From Ursus arctos (Eukaryota > Chordata > Mammalia > Carnivora > Ursidae), in assembly GCF_023065955.2 (NCBI RefSeq), contig NC_079873.1, positions 10,988,566 to 11,052,565 of the forward strand: 64,000 nucleotides of DNA, in the 5' to 3' direction. A program made the position numbers and the translations under genes. Numbering within the stretch: the stretch's first letter is position 1; the number at the start of each line of letters is the position of its first letter. A model generated the notes under the pieces. The model was not told the origin of the DNA. It ran no database searches and was given only the letters and a program-made list of their open reading frames with translations. Shown one piece after another: positions 1 to 9,763 of this stretch.

Positions 1-131
1 TTAGCAGCATGCCTGACCTCAACCTCCTAGACACCAGTAGCACCTCCCCCTGGTTGTGACAACCCAAAATATCCCCAGGCATTGCCACATGCCCCCTGGG
101 GTGCAAAATCACACCCATTTATGAACCGCTG
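1..131 (-). mobile_element. MER5A-type hAT MITE, cut by window edge
   Basis: The sequence reads as the reverse complement of MER5A: the GCCTGACCTC / ACACCAGTAGCACC / TTGTGACAACCCAAAAT / GGGGTGCAAAATC blocks end in the terminal AACCGCTG. The element's 3' part is outside the window. Confidence 0.75.
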
Positions 132-1077
132 GGGTTCTCAGTAGGAATGGACTTGGCCCCCTCAGGGATAAGCAGAATTACTTAAACAAAGTACAAGGTT
201 CATGTTAGGAAAGAGCGGAATAAGATTGATTAAGTAGGGTGGACACATACTGTGAGAGATCTTGGATACTAGAGCCTATAATAGGCAACCTCGGCAGTTC
301 TTTAAGCTGATGTGTTGCAAACTATAATTGGCATTTTAAATTTAATCTCGCAGAAGCAAACGAATAAAGTGCCATGGAGAAGAACTGAATACAGGGAGTA
401 GGGGACTCAGTCAGGAAGTCATAATAACCAGGTTTAAGTACTGATGGCCAGGGTTGTAGTGACATCTTTAAAATGGAGAGGAAAGAGTAAACCCAACGGT
501 TTACTTTCTTTACTGCAGAAAGAAATGTTGAGCTTTTACAACAGACTGAGTATTAGAGATAAAGGCGAGTGAAGAACAATGGCGAAACTACATTCACTAG
601 TGGGAAGAAAGATAAAAATCAAATGAAAGGGAAGGAGGGAGATTTAATGAGTTTGATTTTGCAAATACTAACTGCAGGCATTTTAGAATTAGCACACGAA
701 TGAGAGGTGAGAGGTCAGGACTGAACGATGGATTTGGGAGTGTTGGAAAGACAATACCCTCCGTGGCCTAATATAATGAAAATTGATTTCTCACTCAAAT
801 TATACTCCATTATAGAGTGGGTGGCCCTGGGTCTTCCAGGGATCCAGGCTTCTTCCATCTTTGGGCACTGCCATCTGAAATGAGTGACATCCAAGGTGGC
901 TGCAGATGGGTTAAATCATAAGGACATCATGGGAGATTTTAGAGGCCCTGAAGTGGCATATAGCACTTCTGCCCACATTGCATGGGGGATCCAACTGAAG
1001 TGGCAAATCTATCTTACTGGCATCCCAGGAAAAGGAAGTGGGATTCATGAGAACTTGGCCAATCTCTGCTATAGGAC

Positions 1078-1113
<36 letters not shown>

Positions 1114-1435
1114 ACAAGAAAAAACTATAGGAGTAGATGAATTCATTGAGGACGTGAAGACGGGGAAAATCAAAGAGGTAGAGTTCAAGGAACACAAATT
1201 ACAAACAGAAGAAGATTCATAAAAGGATTCAAAGATGTTAGAAAGCTTGGGAGAGAATAGGTCTTGTGTGGAGTTAAAAGTGGCAAGAGGAAGGAAGGCA
1301 AATTTTGGTAAGGAGGGGAAATGTCTGCTTTTGCTAAGACTCTGGCTTTTGAAGACAAAAAACAACAGGATAATTAGAAAAGGACTTACACACCTATACC
1401 CCACCTCAAAACCATCACTAGCTTATCTTTAAGAG
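132..1435. other. Intronic sequence, no feature apart from a CA repeat
   Basis: I see no gene, no recognisable repeat family and no conserved motif here except the CA repeat at 1080-1111. Overlapping short ORFs around that repeat read as His-Thr or Val-Cys runs and are artefacts. Confidence 0.6.
1080..1111 (+). repeat. (CA)16 microsatellite
   Basis: An uninterrupted run of about sixteen AC dinucleotides flanked by GGACGG and GAACAAG. It is likely to be length-polymorphic. Confidence 0.97.
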
Positions 1436-1439
1436 CAGT

Positions 1440-1875
1440 CTGAAACCCAAACTCCTCGGCCTGGCCTTTGATGTGCTGGCCCAGCCTATGTGTTCACACC
1501 CCACCATGCACTTCCCAGGTCCCTAGCATATCCTGGTTATGAGGCTGTTTGAGATCCCTGAGCCCACCTCCTCTCCCATCTTCGTGGCTTTGCTTTTATA
1601 GCTGTTTCCACCCACCAAAGTCCTGGCTTTCCATAAACCCTAGGTCAAATGCCACATCACTGAAGAAAGAAGCTTTTTCTGATCTTCCCTGTCAACATCA
1701 ACCTCCCCATATTCCAACAGCCTTTTGGTCTTTCCTCTACCTTGGCACAGGGGACCACCTACTTTGGATCAGTTAGCTGTTCACTTGACTGTCTCCTCAG
1801 TAGACCATGAATTTTTCAAGCACCAAGCAGTGCTGCTGTGATGTATAACCTCAGGACAAAGCACACACACTATAG
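1440..1875 (+). mobile_element. L2 LINE, 3' region (part 1)
   Basis: The pattern is typical of the 3' end of mammalian L2: a CCTGGCCTTTGATGTGCTGG block, an AAATGCCACATCACTGAAGAAAG-like block and CTGATCTTCCCTG, then CTGTCTCCTCAGTAGACCATGA. It continues at 2105 after a hAT insertion. Confidence 0.6.
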
Positions 1876-1882
1876 TCTAGGT

Positions 1883-2102
1883 GAGGGGATAGCAAATGTT
1901 TTCTGTAAAGGGCCACACAGTAAGTATTTGAGGTTTTGCAGGCCAAATGGGCTCTGTCACAACTACTCAACTGTGCCATTTTAGTGTAAAACCACCTGTA
2001 GACGATATGTAAATGAACGAGTAGGGCTGTGTTCCAATAAAACTTTATTTTAAAACATGTGGTGGGCCAGATTTGATCCACAGGCCATAATTTGCTGCTC
2101 TG
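1883..2102 (+). mobile_element. hAT-Charlie-type MITE inside L2
   Basis: The body matches a common mammalian medium-reiteration DNA transposon (TTCTGTAAAGGGCCACACAG, CACAACTACTCAACTGTGCC, CCAATAAAACTTTATTT, GGGCCAGATTTGATCC). The degenerate ends GAGGGGATAGCAAA and TTTGCTGCTCTG fit its terminal inverted repeats. I do not give a family number because I am unsure of it. A second copy is at 47377. Confidence 0.65.
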
Positions 2103-2104
2103 TG

Positions 2105-2285
2105 ACGTATGGGAATGACACTTTCTGGAGCACAGCATGAACAGCGTCCTCTGAAGTATAACCCGGCAAGTATCGATGTGCGTCTTAGTTATCGTTGTAT
2201 CTTTTGCCCCACCTCCCACCAGCACCTAGTACAGTGCCTTCCACATAGTAGGCCCTCAATGTTTATTTTCCTGAATTAAATATGC
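2105..2285 (+). mobile_element. L2 LINE, 3' end (part 2)
   Basis: The characteristic L2 tail is present: CAGCACCTAGTACAGTGCC, CACATAGTAGGCCCTCAATG and TTTATTTTCCTGAATTAAA. It resumes the L2 that ends at about 1875 and closes it. Confidence 0.7.
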
Positions 2286-2289
2286 CTGG

Positions 2290-3215
2290 AAAGATACTAA
2301 CTCAGTGAGTCATAATAGCATTTTGAGAGTTTAATTACCTTGGAAAACTATTTTTTGCAAGATTGTAGTAAAGTAGTTCTGAAAGCAATCATGTAGGCCC
2401 AAGAATCATAAAAAGAATGTGACAGGGGAAGATGTGAGCTAACAACATCTAGGGATTAGCAGCCAAAGAGAGAGAATCTGACATCAGAGCTGGGTAAAAG
2501 CAACAAAAAGGCATTCCAATCCTCAGAGACTAGCACCAAGGGACATCACATCATATGTAATAGATGTCTCACGACACCCTCTAAATCCGTGTGAATAATG
2601 CATTTAATGCCAGCACTTCAATGCTGGAAAGATGTTCATGATTTGGAGGAAACTCAGAGACCAACCAAAATGATTAAGAGACTGAAAGGACTCATTTATG
2701 AGCAGCTATAAAAGAAGCCAAATGCGTGCTTGGCCTGCTGATGGCCAGAACGAGATGGGGGAAAAGGTTTACAAATTACCAAATGCTGTAAACACCAGGA
2801 AGGGGAGGAATGATGGTCCGCTCTATTGGACTTAGTTCTTGGTATGGACATATCTCAGGCATTGACAAATTCCTCTCATTATTGGGTCTTAAAACATTTA
2901 CGGGCCTTCTGAATAATATATAACTGGGAATGCTGTGATTGGTAATGTCCTATTATTACAGGAGAATAGGATTGCTCTAGAAGAGCAAATGTAAGACAAA
3001 TTACAGGGGAACGGGATTGCTCCAGAAGAGCAAACACAAGACAAATGATTGCTTATTAAGGAAAGAAACATTCCAGGCATGCTAAGTGTGCTGAGAGAAT
3101 TAAAATGCACCAACAGTCCACTCCTAGAAATATCAAGTACATGCAACTGTGGATAATGTTACATAGTATAGAATCATTGAAATTTAATCCAAAGATGGAA
3201 AGCTGGTCCGATATT
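2290..3215. other. Intronic sequence with a 45-bp tandem duplication
   Basis: Only the duplication at 2956-3045 stands out. The remainder is AT-rich sequence in which I see no repeat family or gene. Confidence 0.5.
2956..3045 (+). repeat. Two-copy 45-bp tandem duplication
   Basis: Units 2956-3000 and 3001-3045 are the same length and abut exactly. They start TTACAGG and end AAGACAAA, with seven mismatches, all transitions (about 84% identity). Because the unit is 15 codons long, the 82-codon minus-strand ORF across it shows a repeated peptide; that ORF is not supported as a gene. Confidence 0.9.
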
Positions 3216-3219
3216 TCCT

Positions 3220-3690
3220 TCATTCCTTCTGTCATTCAATCATTGATTTATCCATCCATCCCACATATCTAATGTTTACTCACTATTTGCTAGGTCCTGT
3301 GCTGGTGATACAGAGCCTGTCCAAAAAATGAAAACCAAAAAACAAAACTGCTTGTTGTCTAGTGGTGGGGTCAGGGAAGTTCATGGAGTAAGAAGGGACA
3401 GGTTCAATAGAGAATGATGAGAGAGCAAAGAAAAGTGGCTCCTAACCCAGCTGGGAGAAAGTAGGAAGGTTGGGGAGGCTTCCCAGGTGAGCCGGCATCT
3501 GAATCTAGTCCTGAAGGATTCTGAGGAGTCTGTGAATCAGGAAGAATGAGAATAAGCATCCCAGGTAGGAAGGGTGATCGATTCAAAGTGCTGGAGATGA
3601 CAAAGTGCTGGACCACTTTGTCACAGCGTATGTGGGCTGACCAGTAGTTCAGGTTGACCGAGACAAACAGTATAAAGCAGGGGGTAACCT
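3220..3690 (-). mobile_element. L2 LINE, antisense
   Basis: It starts with the reverse-complement L2 tail (TCATTCAATCATTGATTTATCC, TTTGCTAGGTCCTGTGCTGGTG) and continues into L2 upstream sequence, including AGGAAGAATGAGAATAAGCATCC. Heavily diverged. Confidence 0.6.
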
Positions 3691-3754
3691 TAAAAATAAT
3701 AATTGGAATATATTCCAAAATTTCTCCATTAACAAAATCACACTCTTATGTAGA

Positions 3755-3990
3755 CAAATAATTGCAAACATTTATATAGCACTTATTCTGTGCCAGATAC
3801 TATTCTAAACACTTTGCATATATTAAGTAATCTTTGCCATGTAACTTTGAGATAGGTATTATTGTCCCTATTATACAGACAAGGATGGGAGGCAGAAAGA
3901 GGTTTAACAATTTGGCAAAATCATAGTTAGTCAGGAACAGGGCACTCTTTTCTAATTGGAGCATCTCACTCTAGAGCCTCTGCTGTTACA
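3755..3990 (-). mobile_element. MIR SINE, antisense
   Basis: The reverse-complement MIR pattern is clear: TTTATATAGCACTTATTCTG, CAGATACTATTCTAAACACT, TTATACAGACAAGG and the GAGGCAGAAAGAGGTTTAAC core, ending near CTCTAGAGCCTCTGCTG. Confidence 0.75.
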
Positions 3991-4339
3991 TTCCCTATGT
4001 TGCTATTAACTTTCTAAGTCAGAAGCCTGTTTTCCTATCATTCTTCCCATAATCCCACTCTAAAAACTGATGGGACAAATAATCAGAGATATAGCCAAAT
4101 ATTTTGGGGAAGAACGTTCACAGCCTCAACGTTTATAGTAGCAAACAACAGAACTACAAATCACCTAGATGCCTTGTAATACAAAATGGTTTATCATGGT
4201 CTGGACCATTATGCAAGCATGATTTAGAAGAAAGTTAAATGATGTAAGAAATGCTCACTCTAAAGGTCAAAGAGAAATGTAAGACACAAACTGTATAATC
4301 CTAGTAGTGTGTTTGTGTGTGTGTGTGGAAAGGAAATCC

Positions 4340-4530
4340 ACCAGTCAGACTGGTATCCAATTCCAATCTTACCTCTGCCATTTAACTAGCTCTGTGACCT
4401 TGAGTAATAACTTAACCCTTCTCTACTCCAGTTTCCTCATCAGAAAATGGGGGTAATACAGTTGTTGTAAGGGTTAGAAAATACGGGTAAAATGCTTACA
4501 ATACTGCCTGGTAAACACTCAGTGTCTGAT
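4340..4530 (+). mobile_element. MIR SINE
   Basis: The MIR core is readable: CCATTTAACTAGCTCTGTGA, CCTTGAGTAATAACTTAACC, CCAGTTTCCTCATCAGAAAA, GGGGGTAATACAGTTGTTGT and ATACTGCCTGG. A short TG run (4308-4328) precedes it. Confidence 0.8.
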
Positions 4531-4570
4531 ATCAAAATAATTGGAAACCCTATTTAAAAGTTAGAGCTAG

Positions 4571-4768
4571 GGATGTCTTGGCTAAGTGTAGGACTCTTGA
4601 GTTCGGCTCAGGTCATGATCTCAGGGATTGAGACCCGTATCAGACTCCACATTCAGGGGGGAGTGTACTGGAGATTCTCTCTCTCCCTCTCCCTCTGCAC
4701 CCCTACCCCAACACATGTTCTCACGCTCGTTCTCTCTCTCTCAGATAAATAAATCTTTTTTAAAAAAG
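4571..4768 (+). mobile_element. Can-SINE, older copy
   Basis: A carnivore tRNA-derived SINE with a diverged head (GGATGTCTTGGCTAAGTG), the GGCTCAGGTCATGATCTCAG body, a CT-rich stretch and a GATAAATAAATCTTTTT tail. It is preceded by TTAGAGCTAG (4561-4570) and followed by TTAGAGC (4769-4775), where the next SINE begins. Confidence 0.9.
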
Positions 4769-4775
4769 TTAGAGC

Positions 4776-4979
4776 GGGGCGCCTGGGCGATTCAGTCGGT
4801 TAAGTGTCTGACTCTTGATTTTGGCTCAGGTCATAATCTCAGGGTGATGAGATCGAGCCCTGCAGTGGCTCCCCCCTCAGCAGGGAGTCTGTTTCTCTCC
4901 CTATCCCTCTGCCCCTCCACTGCTTGTGTGCTCTCCCTCTCTCTCAAATAAATAGATAAATCTTTTTTTTAAAAAAAAT
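4776..4979 (+). mobile_element. Can-SINE, second copy at the same site
   Basis: A full-length SINE from GGGGCGCCTGGGCG to an A-rich tail, in the same orientation as its neighbour. TTAGAGCTAG recurs at 4980-4989, so it landed inside the 3' target-site copy of the earlier SINE. Confidence 0.93.
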
Positions 4980-4989
4980 TTAGAGCTAG

Positions 4990-5781
4990 ATAGTACACAT
5001 TCAGCTAGCAGTTTGATAAGCATCCTTTGTAGTCTGGGGTCCAGTAGGTTACAACACCATCTAGTTATTTTAAAAAATAAGTGGGAATGAGGTGAGGTGA
5101 GGGGCACTTTCCATTGCAGGTAAAAACTATTTGCTTTCAGAATCTGAATTCTCAAATTTTAAGGTATACTGAACACTCAGCTAACCATTGAAGTGTTATA
5201 AAATTTCCTTTTTAACCAGATCCCTTCCCAAGACCAGAGCCCTGATGTTTTATTTGGGTTGAATATTTTTGAATTGTGATAGTTTAAAACCATTTAGAAA
5301 TGTGTTTTCATTGTCAAGATCAACAGATTGATGGAAATTACAAATGGGTTTTTGAAGGGCCCAGAGCCACACATAGCTTATTTCTCATCCGGGTTTTGTA
5401 ATTATCTAAATTATACTGTTTTTTAAATATTAAGAAAAAAAGTGGAAGGAAATAAGCGGTTTCAAAATGTTGTTTTTTTCTTTTTTTCCATTAAGGAAAT
5501 TCTTGTAGTCATCTGCGGAGCTGGTCTCAGGGATGAGGCTACTCGAGCAGATGGGCTATACTGAGAGAGATGGAACAAGGGCCTGGGGCAAAGGGCATGT
5601 CATTTTCACTGCTCGGCCCCGAATCTGCACAGTGGAATGGAAAATGCTTAAGCACTCTCTTAAGGAAAGGATAGAAAATCCTTGATGAAGGAAAATGAGG
5701 TATTCTGCTTCTCACAACACGAGGAACCCGATTTCTCCATGAGTTTTCACAGTGCACCCCTCTTCTCTCCCTCTCTTTCAG
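4990..5781. other. Repeat-poor intron sequence before the M3 exon
   Basis: I see no transposon in this stretch. It includes the polypyrimidine tract and, further upstream, T-rich runs. Conservation across mammals would decide whether any splicing element lies here. Confidence 0.5.
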
Positions 5782-5931
5782 GTGTCCTACGTAAAAGCGA
5801 TTGACATCTGGATGGCGGTGTGCCTTCTGTTCGTGTTTGCTGCCTTACTGGAGTATGCAGCAGTGAACTTTGTCTCCAGGCAACACAAGGAGTTCCTGCG
5901 GCTCCGGAGAAGACAGAAGAGACAGAATAAG
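5782..5931 (+). CDS. GLRA2: GLRA2 penultimate coding exon (M3 and start of cytoplasmic loop)
   Basis: This exon encodes 50 residues of the glycine receptor alpha-2 subunit, a Cys-loop ligand-gated chloride channel of the neuronal plasma membrane. It starts [10 protein letters not shown], runs through transmembrane helix M3 (about residues 7-31 of the exon, including [19 protein letters not shown]) and ends in a basic stretch ([12 protein letters not shown]) that opens the M3-M4 intracellular loop. A pyrimidine-rich tract and CAG acceptor precede it, and a GTACTG donor follows at 5932. It is exactly 150 bp, phase 0 at both ends, so skipping it would keep frame but remove M3. The FAALLEY and [14 protein letters not shown] wording fits alpha-2 rather than alpha-1, which from memory has FSALLEY and ELLRFRRKRRHH. 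The upstream exons (ligand-binding domain, M1, M2) lie outside the window. Assuming the 452-residue human length, this is residues 311-360. Confidence 0.97.
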
Positions 5932-6092
5932 GTACTGTTGACCCTCAGCGCAGACAAAGTCAGGTAGAGCTTGAGGTAGTTACCAGGCAGTGGAATTCAA
6001 AAAATAGAATACATAATGAGCAAGAGGCTAAGGTTAATTTTTGTCCTGAGGTGTCCTACTATACTGAATTATTGCTCAGGTCAGTCCTTTAA

Positions 6093-6293
6093 AATTGGGG
6101 CAGGGTTGTCGCATTTAGCAAATAAAAACACAAGGCATGAAGTTAAACTTGAATTTTAGATCAACAAATAGCATTGGGTATAAATATGTCCCAAGTATTG
6201 CATGGGAGATACTTATATTAATAAACTATTTGTTTATCTGAAATTAAGATTTAACTGGGAGCCCTGTGTTTTATCGGGCAACTCTAATTGGAG
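6093..6293. mobile_element. Palindromic hAT-type MITE (MER53-like)
   Basis: The element (6101-6285) starts CAGGGTTGTC and ends GGGCAACTCT. Its two halves are imperfect inverted copies around the centre TGTCCCAAGTATTGCATGGGA at about 6188-6208. It is flanked by AATTGGGG (6093-6100) and AATTGGAG (6286-6293), an 8-bp TSD with one mismatch. The family name is tentative. A transcript through it could fold into a long hairpin. Confidence 0.8.
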
Positions 6294-6555
6294 ATACATA
6301 CTCAATTTGACAAAATTGCTTTAAAATCCTGTTGTTTTGAACATTAATAATTTGTGTGTATGTGACTTTGTGTACATATAACCACCTCGACTGACTTTCT
6401 CAACAATTGCTCTGGTTGTATGTAAATAAGGTTCCTACCCAGGTTGGTCACAACTTGATAAATCCAGTCAAACTGATCTCATTGTCTCGACTTAAACTTT
6501 AAGGCATAAACCCAAATTCTACACCATTCAGAGGTTTGAGGTTTCAAACAGATGC
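6294..6555. other. Intronic sequence, nothing recognised
   Basis: No gene or repeat family is recognised between the palindromic MITE and the next hAT fragment. Confidence 0.5.
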
Positions 6556-6559
6556 TCAA

Positions 6560-6758
6560 ATCAGTAGCTCCGTCGTCCCTAAACTTGCCTGCCCATTAGA
6601 ATAGCCTGGGGATCTTTCCAAAACCCCAAACCTTGGCCACACCCCACAGTAATTAAATCCCGGTCTTGGGATGGGGCACGGGAGTCAGGATTTCTGAAGC
6701 CACCCCCCCCCCCGCCCCCGGAAATTTCAGTGTGTGTCCATGTTGGAAAAGCACTACT
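6560..6758. mobile_element. hAT MITE relic (MER58/MER20-like) with a C run
   Basis: Blocks such as CATTAGAATAGCCTGGGGATC, CACACCCCACAGTAATTAAAT and a final GGAAAAGCACTACTCTGG resemble MER58-type elements. A run of C (6703-6713) interrupts the 3' half. Confidence 0.45.
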
Positions 6759-6759
6759 C

Positions 6760-7550
6760 TGGCTTATAATCCAATTTCATTACGGGACACCAGGAGGCTT
6801 ACACTTGTTTTCAGTTTCAGGTTCTGGGAGAGAAACACGTCCTTTGATATGGAGGATGCTAGTGCCTGTAACAATGTTGCTAGCAGACTTCAGTTAAAAT
6901 TTTACATATACGATATGATACTTTTCAAAATCTGTTCTCCTAAAATTTGAGAAATTAAACTTTCTATTAAAGCCATAGTTTCACTGTCAATCTTAATGCT
7001 TCCAAATACCTAGATGCAAAGTTAAACGTTTATTGTGATTTAGATGTTGGTTATGTTGAGGAGCTCGTATGCCTGGAGCTCACAGAGTCCTGACTTCATC
7101 TACCAAAACGTTTCCTGCACATACTCTGGACTGGTATCTGGCTGGTTGCCCTGTTTCTCTTCTCTACCTCTTAGGAACATTCTGTCCTACCATAGTGTAG
7201 AGAAACAGACACATTCTCCTTGCTGTACACTTTGAGTATCAAGCCTTTCTCAACTTTCTCGTCCTTGCCTCCCTGGTGATGATAACCATTTCTTCAACCT
7301 CATCCACAGGAGTCTGCACAAAGTGGCACCTGGGCCACCCAAGAAATTATGAGAATGTGAGGGTATTTCAGCACATAAACTGTATTCTCAGAATTCCCTG
7401 GCTTAGCATAGCAGATGGCCACCGACTGCATATTCTCCTAGATCAGAGATGGAAAATGAGTTTCATTTTGCTTCCCAAGTCTCAATAATTGGTAGGACTT
7501 CCTTGGAATGCTATGTAGAAGATTCTTAGGCTGTATCTATATCTTATCAT
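6760..7550. other. Intronic sequence, nothing recognised
   Basis: I find no gene, repeat family or striking motif here. Short ORFs of 60-94 codons show no recognisable protein. Confidence 0.5.
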
Positions 7551-7554
7551 AAGA

Positions 7555-7672
7555 GTCATATGGAGCGCTTGTTAAAAGTAAATTCTTGCACAGATTCCTA
7601 AACCTATGAATCAGAGTCTGCAAGGGGAGGTCACTGAGAATTAGTACTTTTCACGAGAGTCCCAAGTGAGTC
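7555..7672. mobile_element. MER20-like fragment
   Basis: Short blocks (GCGCTTGTTAAAAGTAAATTC, CTATGAATCAGAGTCTGC, TTCACGAGAGTCCCAAGTGA) follow the order of MER20-type elements but are diverged and lack clear ends. Confidence 0.35.
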
Positions 7673-7744
7673 ATACTATAAGTTTGCAGAAAACTGGGCA
7701 GTTCTAAAGCAGGCGGGAGATAATGAGATGAGGTTGCAGGAATA

Positions 7745-7925
7745 GGCAATTTCAGATTCATACAGGACTTCGCTGGCCAGTATAAAGGAATGGATTTTAT
7801 TCTAACTGACTGGAATCCACAAATTAGTTTCACCATAGCAAATACCAGGATATCAAGTGGATGGTCCACGGGGTCAAGCATAACAGCAGCAGATAAGTTA
7901 GGAGGCTATTATAGAAATCTTCCAA
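7745..7925 (-). mobile_element. L2 LINE relic, antisense
   Basis: Readable L2 antisense blocks include GGAATGGATTTTATTCTAAC and GATAAGTTAGGAGGCTATTA. It is cut at about 7925 by the L1 insertion that follows. Confidence 0.5.
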
Positions 7926-9074
7926 TTCACGAGCATGGAATGTCTTTCCATTTCTTTGTGTCATCTTCAATTTCTTTCAACAGTGTTTTATAGTTTTCAG
8001 AGTACAGATCTCCCACATCTTTGGTTAGGTTTATTCCTAGGTATCTTACTATTTTGGGTGCAATTGTAAATAGGATTACTTAATTTCGCTTTCTGCTGCT
8101 TCATTATTGGTGTATAGAAACACAACAGGGGCGCCTGGGTGGCATAGCGGTTAAGCATCTGCCTTCGGCTCAGGGCGTGATCCCGGCGTTATGGGATCGA
8201 GCCCCACATCAGGCTCCTCTCCTATGAGCCTGCTTCTTCCTCTCCCACTCCTCCTGCTTGTGTTCCCTCTCTCGCTGGCTGTCTCTATCTCTGTCAAATA
8301 AATAAATAAAATCTTTTAAAAAAAAAACAACACAACAGATTTCTGTATGTGGATTTTGTATCCTGTGACTTTACCGAATTCATTTATCACTGCTAGCAGT
8401 TTTTTTGGTGGAGTCTTTCGGGTTTTCTAAATATAGTATCATGTCATCCGCAAATAGTGAAAGTTTTGCTTTTTACTTCTTCCTTACTGATTTGGATGCC
8501 TTTTCTTTCTTTTTGTTGTCGGACTGCCGTGGCTAGGACTTCTAGTACTGTGCTGAATAAAAGTGGTGACAGTGGACATCATTGTCTTGTTCCTGACCTT
8601 AGGGGAAAAGCTCTTAGTTTTTCCTCATTGAGGATTATGTTAGCTGTGGGTTTTCATAGGTTGAGGTATGTTCCCTCTAAACCTACTTTTTTGGTTTTTT
8701 TTTTTTTTATCATGAATGGATGTTGTGCCTTGTCAAATGCTTTTTCTCTATTTAAATGATCATATGGTTCTTATCCTTTCTCTTATTGATGTATCACACT
8801 GATTGATTTGCAAATATTGAACCACCTTTGGAACCCAAAATTAAATCCCACTTGATAATGGTGAATGATTTTTTTAATGTATTGTTGAATTTGGTTTGCT
8901 AGTATTTTGTTGAGGATTTTTACATCTATGTTCATCAGGGATATTGGCTTGTAGTTCTCTTTTTCAGTGGTGTCATTATCTGGTTTTGGTATCCAGGTAA
9001 TATTGGCCTCATAAAATAAATTTGGAAGCTTTCCTTCCCTTTCTATTTTTTTGGAGTAGTTTGAAAAGAATAGG
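7926..9074 (-). mobile_element. L1 ORF2 segment, inverted 5' arm of a twin-primed insertion
   Basis: Read on the minus strand this is L1 ORF2 reverse transcriptase sequence; a 138-codon minus-strand frame (8783-9199) contains [10 protein letters not shown] and [20 protein letters not shown]. The remaining frame is broken by stops and by a SINE at 8129. On the plus strand it meets the 3' end of the same L1 type in the opposite direction at about 9075. The two arms are non-adjacent parts of ORF2, so roughly 1 kb is missing at the junction. This is the signature of twin-priming. Confidence 0.85.
8119..8338 (+). mobile_element. Can-SINE (young subfamily) inside L1, with TSD
   Basis: The SINE occupies 8129-8328 with the head GGCGCCTGGGTGGCATAGCG, the young-type GCGTGATCCCGGCGTTATGG body and an AAATAAATAAAATC tail. 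A perfect 10-bp TSD, AACACAACAG, flanks it at 8119-8128 and 8329-8338. It post-dates the L1 it interrupts. Confidence 0.97.
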
Positions 9075-9763
9075 TATTCAACAACACAAGAAAAAAACAG
9101 GTGTTGGCAAGAATGTGGAGAAAAAGGAACACTTGTGCACTGTTGGTGGGACTGTAAACTGGTGCAACCACCATGAAAAACAGTATGGAGGTTCCTCAAA
9201 AAGTTAAAGATAGAACTACCCTATAATCCAGCAATTGCACTGCTGGGTATTTACCCAAAAAATACAAAAACACGCATTCAAAGGGATACATGCACCCTTA
9301 TGTTTATAGCAGCATGACTTACAATAGCCAAGATATGGAAGCAGCCCAAGTGTCCATTGATTGATGAATGGATAAAAAAGAGGTAGTGTATATAATACAA
9401 TGAAATATTATTCAGCCATAAAAAATAACAAAGTAGTGCTATTTGCAATGACATAGATGGAGCTAGAGAGTATTATGCTAAGTGAAATAAGTCAGAGAAA
9501 GACAAATACCATATGATTCACTCATATATGAAATTTAAGAAACAACAAACAAGCAAAAGAAAAAAAAGAGAGACCAAGCAGGAAACAGACACAATTACAG
9601 AGAACAAACTGATAGTTACCAGAGGGGAGGTGGGTGGGGTTCTGGGTGAAATAGGTGATGGGGATTAAGGAATGCACTTGTTGCGATGAGCACTGGGTGA
9701 TGTATGGAATTGTTGAATTACTATATTGTACACCTGAAACTAATAAAATACTGTAAGCTTAAA
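9075..9763 (+). mobile_element. L1 3' end (end of ORF2 and 3' UTR), direct arm
   Basis: The sequence runs from GGTGTTGGCAAGAATGTGGA through the ORF2 C-terminal coding region and the carnivore L1 3' UTR (GAACAAACTGATAGTTACCA, GATGAGCACTGGGTGATGTA, GTACACCTGAAACTAATAAA) to a short A tail. It is broken by stops and not coding. Confidence 0.93.

Larger units (their letters stand above)
1..5781 (+). other. GLRA2: GLRA2 intron before the M3 exon (3' part only)
   Basis: This is the downstream part of the intron that ends at the CAG acceptor at 5779-5781; its donor lies outside the window. It holds a MER5A end, an L2 LINE split by a hAT element, a second L2, two MIRs, two back-to-back Can-SINEs and a 45-bp tandem duplication, annotated separately. 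The last ~790 bp before the exon contain no repeat I recognise. The pyrimidine tract before the acceptor is strong (CTCTTCTCTCCCTCTCTTT). Confidence 0.9.

Noticed and set aside
884..1404. ORFs with His-Thr or Cys-Val repeats
   Set aside because: They are translations of the (CA)16 microsatellite.
4776..4979. tRNA gene
   Set aside because: Can-SINE heads derive from a tRNA and keep parts of its promoter, but no complete tRNA cloverleaf is present in any copy.
8783..9199. A reverse-transcriptase-like protein
   Set aside because: It is a broken fragment of L1 ORF2 in an inverted, interrupted insertion, not a host gene.
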